Position numbers and translations under genes: made by a program. This document shows, in pieces, positions 1-5,677 of a stretch of 10,230 nucleotides of DNA (within the stretch, counting starts at the first letter, position 1; the number at the start of each line of letters is the position of its first letter). The stretch is from Methanodesulfokora sp964525965 (lineage in GTDB: Archaea; Korarchaeota; Korarchaeia; Korarchaeales; Korarchaeaceae). Location of the stretch: positions 1 through 10,230 of the forward strand of contig CAZGKA010000081.1 in assembly GCA_964525965.1 (NCBI GenBank), written 5' to 3'. The notes beneath the pieces are model-generated. The model was not told the origin of the DNA and searched no databases. It saw only the letters and a list, made by a program, of their open reading frames with translations.

Positions 1-1
1 G

Positions 2-214
2 AGCGAGCATTGGATAGTCCTGAGGGGGATGGCCAGGGTTCTCAAGGAGAATAGAGAGATCTTTCTCAGACCTGGAGAGAGCACCTTCATACCCCCTGGA
101 ACGCTCCATAGGCTGGAAAACCCTGGGAAGATAGATCTAGAGCTCATAGAGGTTCAGATAGGTGATTATCTCGGGGAGGATGATATAGTCAGGTTCGACG
201 ATGACTACGAGTGA
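2..214 (+). CDS. Mannose-6-phosphate isomerase-type cupin, C-terminal fragment
   Basis: This is the last 70 codons of a gene that enters from the left edge; its start is outside the window. The visible protein is the core of the type II mannose-6-phosphate isomerase cupin. It shows SEHWIVLRG at the left edge, then ESTFIPPGTLHRLENPGKI, then EVQIGDYLGEDDIVRFDDDY at the end, which is the family's typical C-terminus. The family interconverts fructose-6-phosphate and mannose-6-phosphate, either alone or as the C-terminal half of a bifunctional enzyme with mannose-1-phosphate guanylyltransferase. Which form this is cannot be told from the fragment. The ATG at 29 lies inside the conserved domain and is not a start. 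The stop (212-214) lies 26 nt inside the 3' end of the convergent peptidase gene. A role in supplying GDP-mannose for glycans is inference. Confidence 0.9.
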   Translation, partial: SEHWIVLRGMARVLKENREIFLRPGESTFIPPGTLHRLENPGKIDLELIEVQIGDYLGEDDIVRFDDDYE

Positions 215-779
215 TCCATTCGACCGCGGTCCTGAGAGCGGAGTACATGACATCATAGGGAAGGCTGCTCTCCTCCATTGAACTCTCGGCTATGGTCTCG
301 CTGTCGAAGGGGAAATGTACAAAAATCGCAGGGCATTTGGCCAGATGAAGGGCTGAGTAGTAGACTGTGTTGCAGACGTATGTTCCAGCGTGGAAGCTGA
401 GTCCCGCCGGTATCCCCTTGGACCTCAGGAGATCCACCAGATCTGGGAGGTTGCTCCTGTTTATGTAGGCGTCTGGGCCGTCCTCGAAGATCCTCTCCAT
501 CCTGGGGGCATATCCATCATTGTCTGGAGTCGTCGAGTGCATCAGGTTTAGGGCGACCACCTCCACCCTGACGACAGAAGACCTCGGCGCCAGCCCGGTC
601 ATCACCACGGCCTCTTGTTCGTCAGACAAGAGCTTTACGATCTTTTCCCTAGCTCTCCTGAAGGAAACTGGTAATATCTCGCCTCTTGCCCCTAGGTCCT
701 CGGAAACCTCAATTGCCAGCCTCTCGGTTGGATTTTTCTTGTACCTATGGAAGCCCTCGAACCCTGTGATGAGGACCAT
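189..779 (-). CDS. pcp: Pyrrolidone-carboxylate peptidase (pyroglutamyl peptidase I)
   Basis: This 196-residue cytoplasmic cysteine peptidase removes an N-terminal pyroglutamate from peptides. The length is close to the usual 200-220. The N-terminus VLITGFEGF matches the family signature. The catalytic triad is visible as Glu73 in VEVVALN, Cys136 in AGTYVCN and His155 in FVHFPF. TPDNDGY (84-90) and GPDAYINRSNLP (101-112) are further family blocks. The ATG at 779 gives the expected N-terminus. It lies about 24 nt from a TATA-like stretch in the shared intergenic region, so the mRNA may be leaderless. The 3' end overlaps the cupin gene by 26 nt, tail to tail. The enzyme fits a peptide-using lifestyle, but that is inference. 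Confidence 0.95.
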   Translation of the reverse strand: MVLITGFEGFHRYKKNPTERLAIEVSEDLGARGEILPVSFRRAREKIVKLLSDEQEAVVMTGLAPRSSVVRVEVVALNLMHSTTPDNDGYAPRMERIFEDGPDAYINRSNLPDLVDLLRSKGIPAGLSFHAGTYVCNTVYYSALHLAKCPAIFVHFPFDSETIAESSMEESSLPYDVMYSALRTAVEWITRSHRRT

Positions 780-825
780 CCCGAGGGGCCCACTTTTTTA
801 AGATAAAAAGATGTCCCGACTGATC
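780..825. promoter_or_regulatory. Divergent promoter region between pcp and the epimerase gene
   Basis: The short gap holds an AT-rich stretch (792-810) in otherwise GC-rich sequence. On the plus strand the T-run around 794-802 lies about 26-28 nt before the GTG at 826. On the minus strand the same stretch reads as a TATA-like box about 24 nt before the pcp ATG at 779. Both distances are those of archaeal TATA boxes on leaderless transcripts. No ribosome binding site is visible before either start, in agreement. Start sites are inferred. Confidence 0.5.
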
Positions 826-1779
826 GTGAGGGTCCTGGTAACAGGAGGGGCTGGGTTCATAGGGAGCCACCTGGTCGAGAGATTGCTCTCGGAAGGACAT
901 GAGGTCATCGTCTTGGACGACCTTTCCTCCGGTAGCTTGAGAAATCTTTCCAAGGTCAGGAAGGACATCCTCTTCGTGAAGGGGGATGTCAGGTGCAGTA
1001 GGGATGTCGAGAGGGCCATCAGAGGAACCGACTGCGTCGTCCATCTAGCGGCTCTCATAAGCGTCGAGGAGTCCTTCAGGAAGCCCTTGACGTACAACGA
1101 GGTCAACGTGACCGGAACGCTAGTTCTCCTGAAGGCATCTGAGCACTTCGGGGTCGACAAGTTCGTGCTCATATCGAGCTGTGCTGTTTACGGGGATCCC
1201 CTTGAAGTTCCGATCAAGGAAGACCATCCCCTCCGCCCGCTTTCCCCCTACGCCGTCAGCAAGGTCGCCGCTGAGGGTTACACGAGAACCTTTGAGGGCC
1301 TGCGTCCCGTGATCCTCAGGCTGTTCAACGTCTACGGGCCGAGGCAGTCACCCGCCTACGCCGGCGTGATAACGAAATTTGCTGAGAGAATGTTGAGGGG
1401 AGACCCCCCGATCATATATGGTGACGGAAAGCAGACCAGGGATTTCGTTCATGTGAGCGATGTCGTTCAGGCGATAATGCTGTCGCTCGAGATGAAGGAG
1501 GCCGGTACACTTAACGTAGGGACTGGGGAGGAGATCTCCGTGAACGAGCTGTGCGAGGTGATGATGGAGATCATGCATTTCTCCGAGCGACCGATATATG
1601 GTCCCGCCAGAAGGGGAGACATAAGGAGGAGCTGTGCCGACATAAGCAGAGCCAGAGAGGTTCTTGGGTATGAACCAAAGATCCAGCTGAAGGATGGTCT
1701 GAGGGATCTGCTGGCCACTCTGCGCCAGAACGATTCGAACGACCCGAAAAATTCTCCTACGCTTAGAGCTGGGGAGTGA
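826..1779 (+). CDS. NAD-dependent nucleotide-sugar epimerase/dehydratase (GalE-like)
   Basis: This is an extended short-chain dehydrogenase of 317 residues from the GTG at 826. The ATG at 811 would add five residues. The GTG is preferred because family members begin MRVLVTGGAGFIGSH and because a TATA-like box sits about 28 nt upstream. The NAD-binding Rossmann motif is GGAGFIG (7-13), followed by acidic DD (31-32) ending strand 2, as in NAD-preferring members. The catalytic YxxxK is Y142-K146 in SPYAVSK. LRLFNVYGPRQ (164-174) and the substrate-side block YGDGKQTRDFVHVSD (198-212) are typical of UDP-glucose 4-epimerase and close relatives. Exact substrate (UDP-glucose, UDP-N-acetylglucosamine or UDP-uronic acid) cannot be read from sequence. 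It overlaps moaA by 4 nt, yet a sugar enzyme has no obvious link to molybdopterin. A role in glycosylation, with the upstream isomerase, is inference. Confidence 0.9.
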   Translation: MRVLVTGGAGFIGSHLVERLLSEGHEVIVLDDLSSGSLRNLSKVRKDILFVKGDVRCSRDVERAIRGTDCVVHLAALISVEESFRKPLTYNEVNVTGTLVLLKASEHFGVDKFVLISSCAVYGDPLEVPIKEDHPLRPLSPYAVSKVAAEGYTRTFEGLRPVILRLFNVYGPRQSPAYAGVITKFAERMLRGDPPIIYGDGKQTRDFVHVSDVVQAIMLSLEMKEAGTLNVGTGEEISVNELCEVMMEIMHFSERPIYGPARRGDIRRSCADISRAREVLGYEPKIQLKDGLRDLLATLRQNDSNDPKNSPTLRAGE

Positions 1780-2786
1780 TTTCCTTGAACAGGTTCAGGT
1801 TCGTTGACAGATTTGGTAGGCCCCTAGAGAACCTGAGGATCTCCGTTAACTCGAACTGCAACTACAGATGCATATTCTGCCACAAGGAGGGCGTGTCCTC
1901 TCCGGATCGCGAGATCATGAGCCCTGAGGAAGTAGAGGCAGTGGTCAGGGTGGCCGTCGGCTATGGGGTCAGGAAGGTCAAGATAACTGGTGGGGAGCCC
2001 CTTCTCCGGGAGGATCTGGAGGAGATAGTGAGGAGGATCAAGGGCGTTCCCGGAGTTGAGGAGGTCAGCCTCGTGACCAATGGATATTTTCTGGAGGAGA
2101 GAGTGGAGGGCCTATCAGCTGCTGGTCTGGACAGACTCAATGTAAGCCTCCACTCGATGAGGAGAGATGTTTATCGGGAGGTCACCGGAGTTGACGGCCT
2201 GGAGAAGGTGTTCAGAGGGATCGAGAAAGCTTCTAAGCTGCTGAGGGTCAAGCTCAACATGGTCATCCTGAGAGGCATAAACGAGGGGGAGTACCTAGAG
2301 CTCATAAGGTACGCCTCGAGGATGCGCCTGCCCGTCCAGCTCATAGAGCTTGAGGATCCGGACCCTCATTCCGAGATGATCAGAAGGTACTGGTATCCCA
2401 TGAGCGAGGTGGAGGAGACCCTGAAGAAGGTCGGTGGCAAGCTTGTCAGGAGGAGAAGCATGCACAACAGACCGGTCTACCTCGTGTTTGGAACGGAGGT
2501 CGTCTTGGTCCCCGCCTATATGAACCCCGACTTCTGTATGCACTGCAACAGGATCAGGGTCACCAGTGACGGGAAGTTTAAACCATGTCTGTTCAGGGAG
2601 GATAATGTGGTGCCCTTCCTCAACGAGCTCAGGTCTGGGGGAGACCTGGACGAGCTGTTCAGGAGGGCCGTTGTTTTAAGGGAGCCCTACTATGGATGGT
2701 ATCTCAGGGTGGTGAACTCCCGTGGGAGAGGTCAGGATGATAGATGTCTCCAAGAAGGATGTCGTGCTCAGGATAGCCAGGGCTAG
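1776..2786 (+). CDS. moaA: GTP 3',8-cyclase MoaA (molybdopterin biosynthesis)
   Basis: This radical SAM enzyme of 336 residues turns GTP into 3',8-cyclo-dihydro-GTP, the first step of molybdopterin synthesis, feeding MoaC encoded next. The SAM cluster motif CxxxCxxC is C28, C32, C35 in NSNCNYRCIFCHKEG. The SAM-binding GGEP is at 72-75. The C-terminal substrate-binding cluster has C254-x2-C257-x13-C271, the exact MoaA spacing. The GTG at 1776 overlaps the previous stop as GTGA. A TTG at 1785 with GGGAG 8 nt upstream is an equally good start and leaves the domain intact. The last 22 codons overlap moaC. Unusually, the protein does not end in the GG dipeptide found in bacterial MoaA; the tail after LREPYYGWYLRVV looks unconserved. 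Confidence 0.94.
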   Translation: MISLNRFRFVDRFGRPLENLRISVNSNCNYRCIFCHKEGVSSPDREIMSPEEVEAVVRVAVGYGVRKVKITGGEPLLREDLEEIVRRIKGVPGVEEVSLVTNGYFLEERVEGLSAAGLDRLNVSLHSMRRDVYREVTGVDGLEKVFRGIEKASKLLRVKLNMVILRGINEGEYLELIRYASRMRLPVQLIELEDPDPHSEMIRRYWYPMSEVEETLKKVGGKLVRRRSMHNRPVYLVFGTEVVLVPAYMNPDFCMHCNRIRVTSDGKFKPCLFREDNVVPFLNELRSGGDLDELFRRAVVLREPYYGWYLRVVNSRGRGQDDRCLQEGCRAQDSQG

Positions 2787-3177
2787 GGGCTTCATAAAGT
2801 TGAGTGAGAGGAGCTTGAGGAGAATAAGAGAGGGTTCTGTTGAGAAGGGGGATGTCATCTCCGTCGCCAAGGTGTCCGCAATAAACGCTGTCAAGAAAAC
2901 TCCCGAGATCCTGTTGTTATGTCATCCGATCCCGATAGAGGGGGTTAGAGTTGATGTATCCGTTGAGGAGAAAGGGATCTCCGTTGAGGTTGAGGTCAGG
3001 GCCCATCACAGGACAGGGGTTGAGATGGACGCCCTCTTCGGGGTCAGCGCCGCGCTTTTAAATATATGGGATATGGTGAAGAGGTACGAGAAAGACGAGA
3101 GAGGTCTTTACCCCGGGACCTCCATCGAGAGCATAGCGGTCGTGGAGAAGATCAAGGGAACCGCGGAGGAAAAGTAA
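2722..3177 (+). CDS. moaC: Cyclic pyranopterin monophosphate synthase MoaC
   Basis: MoaC converts the MoaA product into cyclic pyranopterin monophosphate. The 151-residue frame shows LLLCHPIPI (about 65-73), then TGVEMDALFGVSAALLNIWD and the DMVK tetrad with the catalytic Asp and Lys of the family (around 116-120). The protein ends ESIAVVEKIKG, typical of archaeal members. Two starts are possible. The GTG at 2722 has GGTGG about 8 nt upstream. The ATG at 2737 has GGAGAGGT a few nt upstream and starts MIDVSKKD, closer to the usual MoaC N-terminus, so it may be the true start (146 residues). It overlaps moaA by 50-65 nt, so the two are co-transcribed and probably translationally coupled. Confidence 0.94.
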   Translation: MGEVRMIDVSKKDVVLRIARARGFIKLSERSLRRIREGSVEKGDVISVAKVSAINAVKKTPEILLLCHPIPIEGVRVDVSVEEKGISVEVEVRAHHRTGVEMDALFGVSAALLNIWDMVKRYEKDERGLYPGTSIESIAVVEKIKGTAEEK

Positions 3178-3184
3178 TCTCCTG

Positions 3185-3604
3185 TTGACATCATACCAAT
3201 TTCTGGAGCCCCTCTATGTCGGAATGAATCAGACGATCTCCTACGCCCTGATAACCGCTGTCTGCCTAGGGTTGCTCCTCATCGTGATGCCGAACGTGAT
3301 AAAGGCTTTCGGAGAGGCGGAGAGTCTCATCGAGAAGAGAAGTGTGCTCACAATTAGATCGGCGGTAGATGAGGCGATAGCTCTTTCCCTCGGAGAAGGA
3401 GAGGGTGAGGTTAAGGTTCTGACGCCGGTCGATGTTCGCATAAGCTGCTCAGGAGATGTTGTTCGGTTATCCTCAAAGGGAGCTACGGACTACTTCAAGC
3501 TGCCCTTCAGGGTGTCCTGTGCACCGGGCGATCTCAGAGGGTGCTTCATCATCAGATCCCTGTGGAGCGAGGAGGGGGTGGTGCTCACTTGGAGAAGGTG
3601 TTAA
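3185..3604 (+). CDS. Unrecognised membrane-anchored exported protein (139 residues)
   Basis: I do not recognise a family. The protein has a hydrophobic helix at about 18-36 (SYALITAVCLGLLLIVMP), then a charged region and a domain of short beta-like segments with four cysteines after the helix (C88, C112, C120, C139) that could form disulfides outside the cell. There is one N-glycosylation sequon (N15-QT). The layout resembles a pilin-like or signal-anchored protein, but no lysine/arginine-glycine cleavage motif is seen. The TTG at 3185 starts 7 nt after moaC; GGAGG at 3165-3169 is rather far upstream. The ATG at 3224, just before the helix, is an alternative start. It is the first of five tightly packed genes of the same kind. 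Confidence 0.7.
   Translation: MTSYQFLEPLYVGMNQTISYALITAVCLGLLLIVMPNVIKAFGEAESLIEKRSVLTIRSAVDEAIALSLGEGEGEVKVLTPVDVRISCSGDVVRLSSKGATDYFKLPFRVSCAPGDLRGCFIIRSLWSEEGVVLTWRRC
3571..3583 (+). promoter_or_regulatory. Strong ribosome binding site that fixes the TTG start at 3589
   Basis: GGAGGGGGTGGTG lies inside the previous gene's coding region, 5 nt before TTG 3589. It supports that start over the longer open frame, which begins at 3541 in the middle of the preceding gene and encodes unconserved-looking residues first. Confidence 0.6.
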
Positions 3605-3771
3605 GGGAGGCCCTTCTCCTGACGGTCGTTGTAATCCTGGTCGTCTCGATCCTGACAGGATGCTGCAATTTGATCAAGGAGAGGAAGCTCCTCGAGAGAG
3701 CGAGAGTGGAGGCATGGATGGACAAGCTCAGGGACATCGCGAGCAGATATAACCTCACATTCAGGTGGTGA
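3589..3771 (+). CDS. Small single-helix membrane protein (60 residues)
   Basis: No family recognised. From the TTG at 3589 the protein reads MEKVLREALL, a hydrophobic helix at about 8-24, a CC pair (25-26), then a highly charged, probably helical tail (KERKLLERARVEAWMDKLRD) ending in a sequon N55-LT. The CC just after the helix might carry a lipid or a disulfide, but this is speculation. It overlaps the upstream gene by 16 nt and shares one base with the next start (TGATG), so translation of the series is probably coupled. A GTG at 3598 is a weaker alternative start. Confidence 0.6.
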   Translation: MEKVLREALLLTVVVILVVSILTGCCNLIKERKLLERARVEAWMDKLRDIASRYNLTFRW

Positions 3772-3875
3772 TGGAGATCCTAGAGGACCTTCTGGAAACC
3801 CTCCTCCTCACGGTTCTCCTCGCTCTCTTGTTCTCGGGAATAATTGTTTACTACTCCTCAACGGTGATCCCTTGA
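3771..3875 (+). CDS. Tiny membrane peptide (34 residues)
   Basis: This open frame is too short for standard gene calling. It starts with ATG overlapping the previous TGA as TGATG, with AGGTGG just upstream, and ends where the next TTG start begins (TTGA). The product is MEILEDLLETLLLTVLLALL, then FSGIIVYYSSTVIP: an acidic N-terminus and one membrane helix over about 11-28, with nothing beyond. The reason to call it a gene is that it exactly fills the 100-nt space between two coupled genes, with start and stop overlaps at both ends, and encodes the same kind of hydrophobic helix as its neighbours. It could be a minor subunit or assembly peptide. Confidence 0.5.
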   Translation: MEILEDLLETLLLTVLLALLFSGIIVYYSSTVIP

Positions 3876-4114
3876 GACAAGCTCTCATCATCGTTCTGAT
3901 AGCCCTGATAGTCATCGAGGGGCTGAGAAGTCTCACATACCTTTCCCCCCAGTACACCGAGTTCAAGATCAGGGAGAGGGACCTAGCCTCCGCATGGAAG
4001 CTCCTCAACCAGCTCAGCGTTAAGAACCTAAACGCGCTAGAGAACGGCTCATCTGGCTATGAGGTGCTGATACCAACGCCTGAGGGCGGCCTGCATGTGA
4101 GGTGTGGGTCTTGA
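3872..4114 (+). CDS. Small exported or anchored protein with N-terminal helix (80 residues)
   Basis: No family recognised. TTG 3872 overlaps the previous stop as TTGA, and GGTGATC (3863-3869), complementary to part of the anti-Shine-Dalgarno sequence, lies directly upstream. The protein begins MRQA followed by a hydrophobic helix (5-15) ending in Glu16. That is broadly like a type IV pilin N-terminus, with Ala in place of the usual Gly before the hydrophobic stretch. A charged helix (about 30-55), one sequon (N58-GS) and a single Cys78 follow. It overlaps the next gene by 4 nt, again as TTGA. Confidence 0.6.
   Translation: MRQALIIVLIALIVIEGLRSLTYLSPQYTEFKIRERDLASAWKLLNQLSVKNLNALENGSSGYEVLIPTPEGGLHVRCGS
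4099..4104 (+). promoter_or_regulatory. Ribosome binding site deciding the TTG start at 4111
   Basis: GAGGTG stands 6 nt before TTG 4111, ideal spacing. The alternative GTG at 4102 is itself part of this site, so it is unlikely to be the start. Confidence 0.65.
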
Positions 4115-4974
4115 GAGAGATCCTCCTTGTGGTCGTCGCTCTCGTGCTTATGATGGTTCTGGTGGCGGAGATCCCCACCCAGCTGGTGGATTCCCGCGGG
4201 ATCGTGAGCGAGTATTGCATCGAGCAGATACATGTTGAGCTGGACAGCCTCCCAAGGAGAGCTGTCGTGTACGCTAGACTTTATCTAGATTCCATAATAG
4301 GCAGATTGAAGAGGCCCCATATCCCGGAGCTCTCCATGAGCGGGTTCTCCAACGAGGTCGAGGAGGACCTCAGTCATAAGGGAATTCTGATCAACATCAC
4401 TTCTTGGATAGGGATCTCCCACGACGGATCCGTTAACCGATCCCTAAACCAAGCCTTCGCCGGTGATGAGTGTGAGTACTGCATGTGCGTAGAGATAAAC
4501 TTGAACGTCACGGCCAGACATTCATTGGCCCGCGTGGGGGGTCACAGAGGGTTCCACATCAGAGTGTGCCACCCGTTCAGATACAGGGCCTTTTTGGAAG
4601 TGGAGAACTTGCTGCCCAAAAACAGATCAGTAACGATTACCAGAGAGTTCTCCTCTCCAGAGGAGGCTACGGTCTGGATTAGAAGCACCGAGTCGAAGGG
4701 GATCAGATCCACAATCACTAAGCTGGAGGGCATCGAGGGCAGGGCTAGGGAGATGGGAATAGACTTCTCCTACTCCTGTAAGACGAGATCGTTCACGAGG
4801 GTGTTTAGGCTTGGCGATGGGGATCTTATCCTGGGCAAGGTATCAGTATCCTGTGAGGAATCCCCGTTCCAGAGGATAGTTCTCTACACCGCTCGCGGAG
4901 GACGTCCCCATGTGGTCAGGTTTGTCTACAGGACCGATGTGGACCTCCTCCTGATCTCCTACGTTGAGGGGTAG
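4111..4974 (+). CDS. Unrecognised large exported, cysteine-rich protein (287 residues)
   Basis: This is the largest of the five-gene series and I do not recognise a family. It starts MREIL at TTG 4111 and has an N-terminal hydrophobic helix (about 4-19). A long, probably extracellular domain follows, with seven cysteines (36, 121, 124, 126, 153, 223, 248) including a dense CEYCMC cluster. There are four N-glycosylation sequons (N95, N109, N132, N171). The second half alternates short polar and hydrophobic stretches, suggesting a beta-rich fold. The overall form (anchor helix plus large disulfide-bonded and glycosylated head) is what one would expect of a tip or minor subunit of a surface filament. 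That role is inference. The cysteine cluster could instead bind a metal. There is a 54-nt gap before the next gene. Confidence 0.7.
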   Translation: MREILLVVVALVLMMVLVAEIPTQLVDSRGIVSEYCIEQIHVELDSLPRRAVVYARLYLDSIIGRLKRPHIPELSMSGFSNEVEEDLSHKGILINITSWIGISHDGSVNRSLNQAFAGDECEYCMCVEINLNVTARHSLARVGGHRGFHIRVCHPFRYRAFLEVENLLPKNRSVTITREFSSPEEATVWIRSTESKGIRSTITKLEGIEGRAREMGIDFSYSCKTRSFTRVFRLGDGDLILGKVSVSCEESPFQRIVLYTARGGRPHVVRFVYRTDVDLLLISYVEG

Positions 4975-5028
4975 GGGAAACTTACCGCCTCTTTACACAC
5001 CCACGTTCCCATCCATGATAGGATTTTG

Positions 5029-5352
5029 ATGAGAAGGCTCTTGATCATTGTAATGGTCGTGATCCTGCTCCTTCCAGCAGTCGAAGTTAGATGTAACGGG
5101 AACTCGTCTGGAAATATGACGAGCGACTTCAACACCAGGTTCAACTCTATGATAGAGAAAATAAGGGATATGATCCTCTCCGTCCTCAGTGCGATAAAGG
5201 ACGCCGCTTTGCAGGTGGGGAGGATCATGGCGGGAACCCTAATAGCGCTCGGTGTGGTGCTCTGGGCCAGCGACATATTCTCGTACAAGGGAAAGAAGCT
5301 CGTAATATCCGGTATAATATTACTAATAATAATTGAGCTTTTAATCGTTTAA
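5029..5352 (+). CDS. Signal peptide plus two-helix membrane protein, VirB2/CedA1-like layout (107 residues)
   Basis: The ATG at 5029 is preferred over the TTG immediately before it. The protein has a basic start (MRR), a hydrophobic signal sequence (4-17, possible cleavage near Ala17), and a polar segment with two sequons (N24-SS, N29-MT). An amphipathic helix follows (about 38-62), then two membrane helices (about 66-84 and 91-107) joined by the short basic loop YKGKK. This layout is that of the VirB2/TrbC conjugative pilins and of the small archaeal DNA-import pilins CedA1 and TedC. The match is of architecture only; I cannot claim sequence homology. It lies 54 nt after the exported-protein series and converges on the pilin-like gene on the other strand. 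The 3' end is very AT-rich. Confidence 0.65.
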   Translation: MRRLLIIVMVVILLLPAVEVRCNGNSSGNMTSDFNTRFNSMIEKIRDMILSVLSAIKDAALQVGRIMAGTLIALGVVLWASDIFSYKGKKLVISGIILLIIIELLIV

Positions 5353-5364
5353 AAAAAAAGAAGG
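5350..5364 (-). terminator. T-tract terminator after the pilin-like gene
   Basis: On the minus strand, a T-rich run (CTTCTTTTTTTTT) begins right after the stop at 5365-5367. Runs of T are the intrinsic termination signal of archaeal RNA polymerase. On the plus strand the same run is A and would not act as one. Confidence 0.55.
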
Positions 5365-5583
5365 TTATGATCCTGTGAAGAGCCTAGCAACGTTCTCATC
5401 TATCCACTTGACGGCTGAGGTGAGGTTCTTGTTGAGAGTTGCCGGAAGATGCGATAGGAAGTTAACAGCATGCATCGCCGGACCAACTACCAACGTGAGA
5501 AAAAGCGCTATTGTTAGAGCCAGCAGGACTGCTTGTTCTATGGTTCCCGATATCCCTTTCCTCTTGGAGAACTTTGGCCTCAT
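5365..5583 (-). CDS. Type IV pilin-like protein with class III signal peptide (72 residues)
   Basis: The frame is open up to 5700, but the real start is probably the ATG at 5583. GGGG lies just upstream, and the protein then begins MRPKFSKRKG and continues ISGTIEQAVLLALTIALFL. KRKG (7-10) followed by a hydrophobic helix (18-35) is the archaeal class III signal peptide, cut by the prepilin peptidase (PibD/FlaK type) after the Gly. Glu16 sits at +6 of the mature chain, near the Glu5 of bacterial pilins. The rest (about 36-72) is a short, probably helical tail with sequon N53-LT. The mature protein would be about 62 residues, small for a pilin. It converges on the two-helix membrane gene, and the proximity suggests one surface system, though they are on opposite strands. 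Confidence 0.7.
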   Translation of the reverse strand: MRPKFSKRKGISGTIEQAVLLALTIALFLTLVVGPAMHAVNFLSHLPATLNKNLTSAVKWIDENVARLFTGS

Positions 5584-5617
5584 AATCCCCCAACAGTTTG
5601 AGCGGAGCGGGAAGCCC

Positions 5618-5645
5618 TCGAGCAAATAAAGGGTTAGTTTTATGT
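5618..5645. promoter_or_regulatory. AT-rich divergent promoter between pilin-like and zinc-ribbon genes
   Basis: The 94-nt space between the two divergent starts contains an AT-rich patch. On the minus strand CTTTATTTGC (about 5620-5630) could be the TATA box for the pilin-like gene. On the plus strand AGTTTTATG (about 5634-5642) could serve the zinc-ribbon gene, leaving a short leader holding its ribosome binding site. Both are judged from base composition only. Confidence 0.35.
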
Positions 5646-5665
5646 AGGTCCGGCGGATCTTATCT

Positions 5666-5670
5666 GAGGT
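5666..5670 (+). promoter_or_regulatory. Ribosome binding site for the zinc-ribbon gene
   Basis: GAGGT stands 7 nt before ATG 5678, the standard spacing, and is the main support for a gene otherwise too short to be called automatically. Confidence 0.6.
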
Positions 5671-5677
5671 TCTTCTC

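Noticed and set aside
745..1172. Open frames antisense to the start of the epimerase gene
   Set aside because: They lie opposite a clearly conserved epimerase, overlap the divergent promoter and encode no recognisable domain.
1558..1564. GTGATGA resembling a C box on the plus strand
   Set aside because: It is within the conserved epimerase coding region and no D box or second box pair follows at guide spacing. Similar words at 4463 and elsewhere fail for the same reason.
3541..3588. Longer start for the 60-residue protein
   Set aside because: These codons lie inside the preceding gene, give an unlikely histidine- and glycine-rich leader, and include the ribosome binding site for TTG 3589.
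3456..3752. 98-residue plus-strand frame across two small genes
   Set aside because: It is in a different frame from both membrane-protein genes, lacks a hydrophobic helix and reads as low-complexity glycine, serine and proline.
4959..5288. 109-residue minus-strand frame opposite the two-helix protein
   Set aside because: It mirrors the hydrophobic codons of the plus-strand gene, which has a start, signal peptide and sensible topology.
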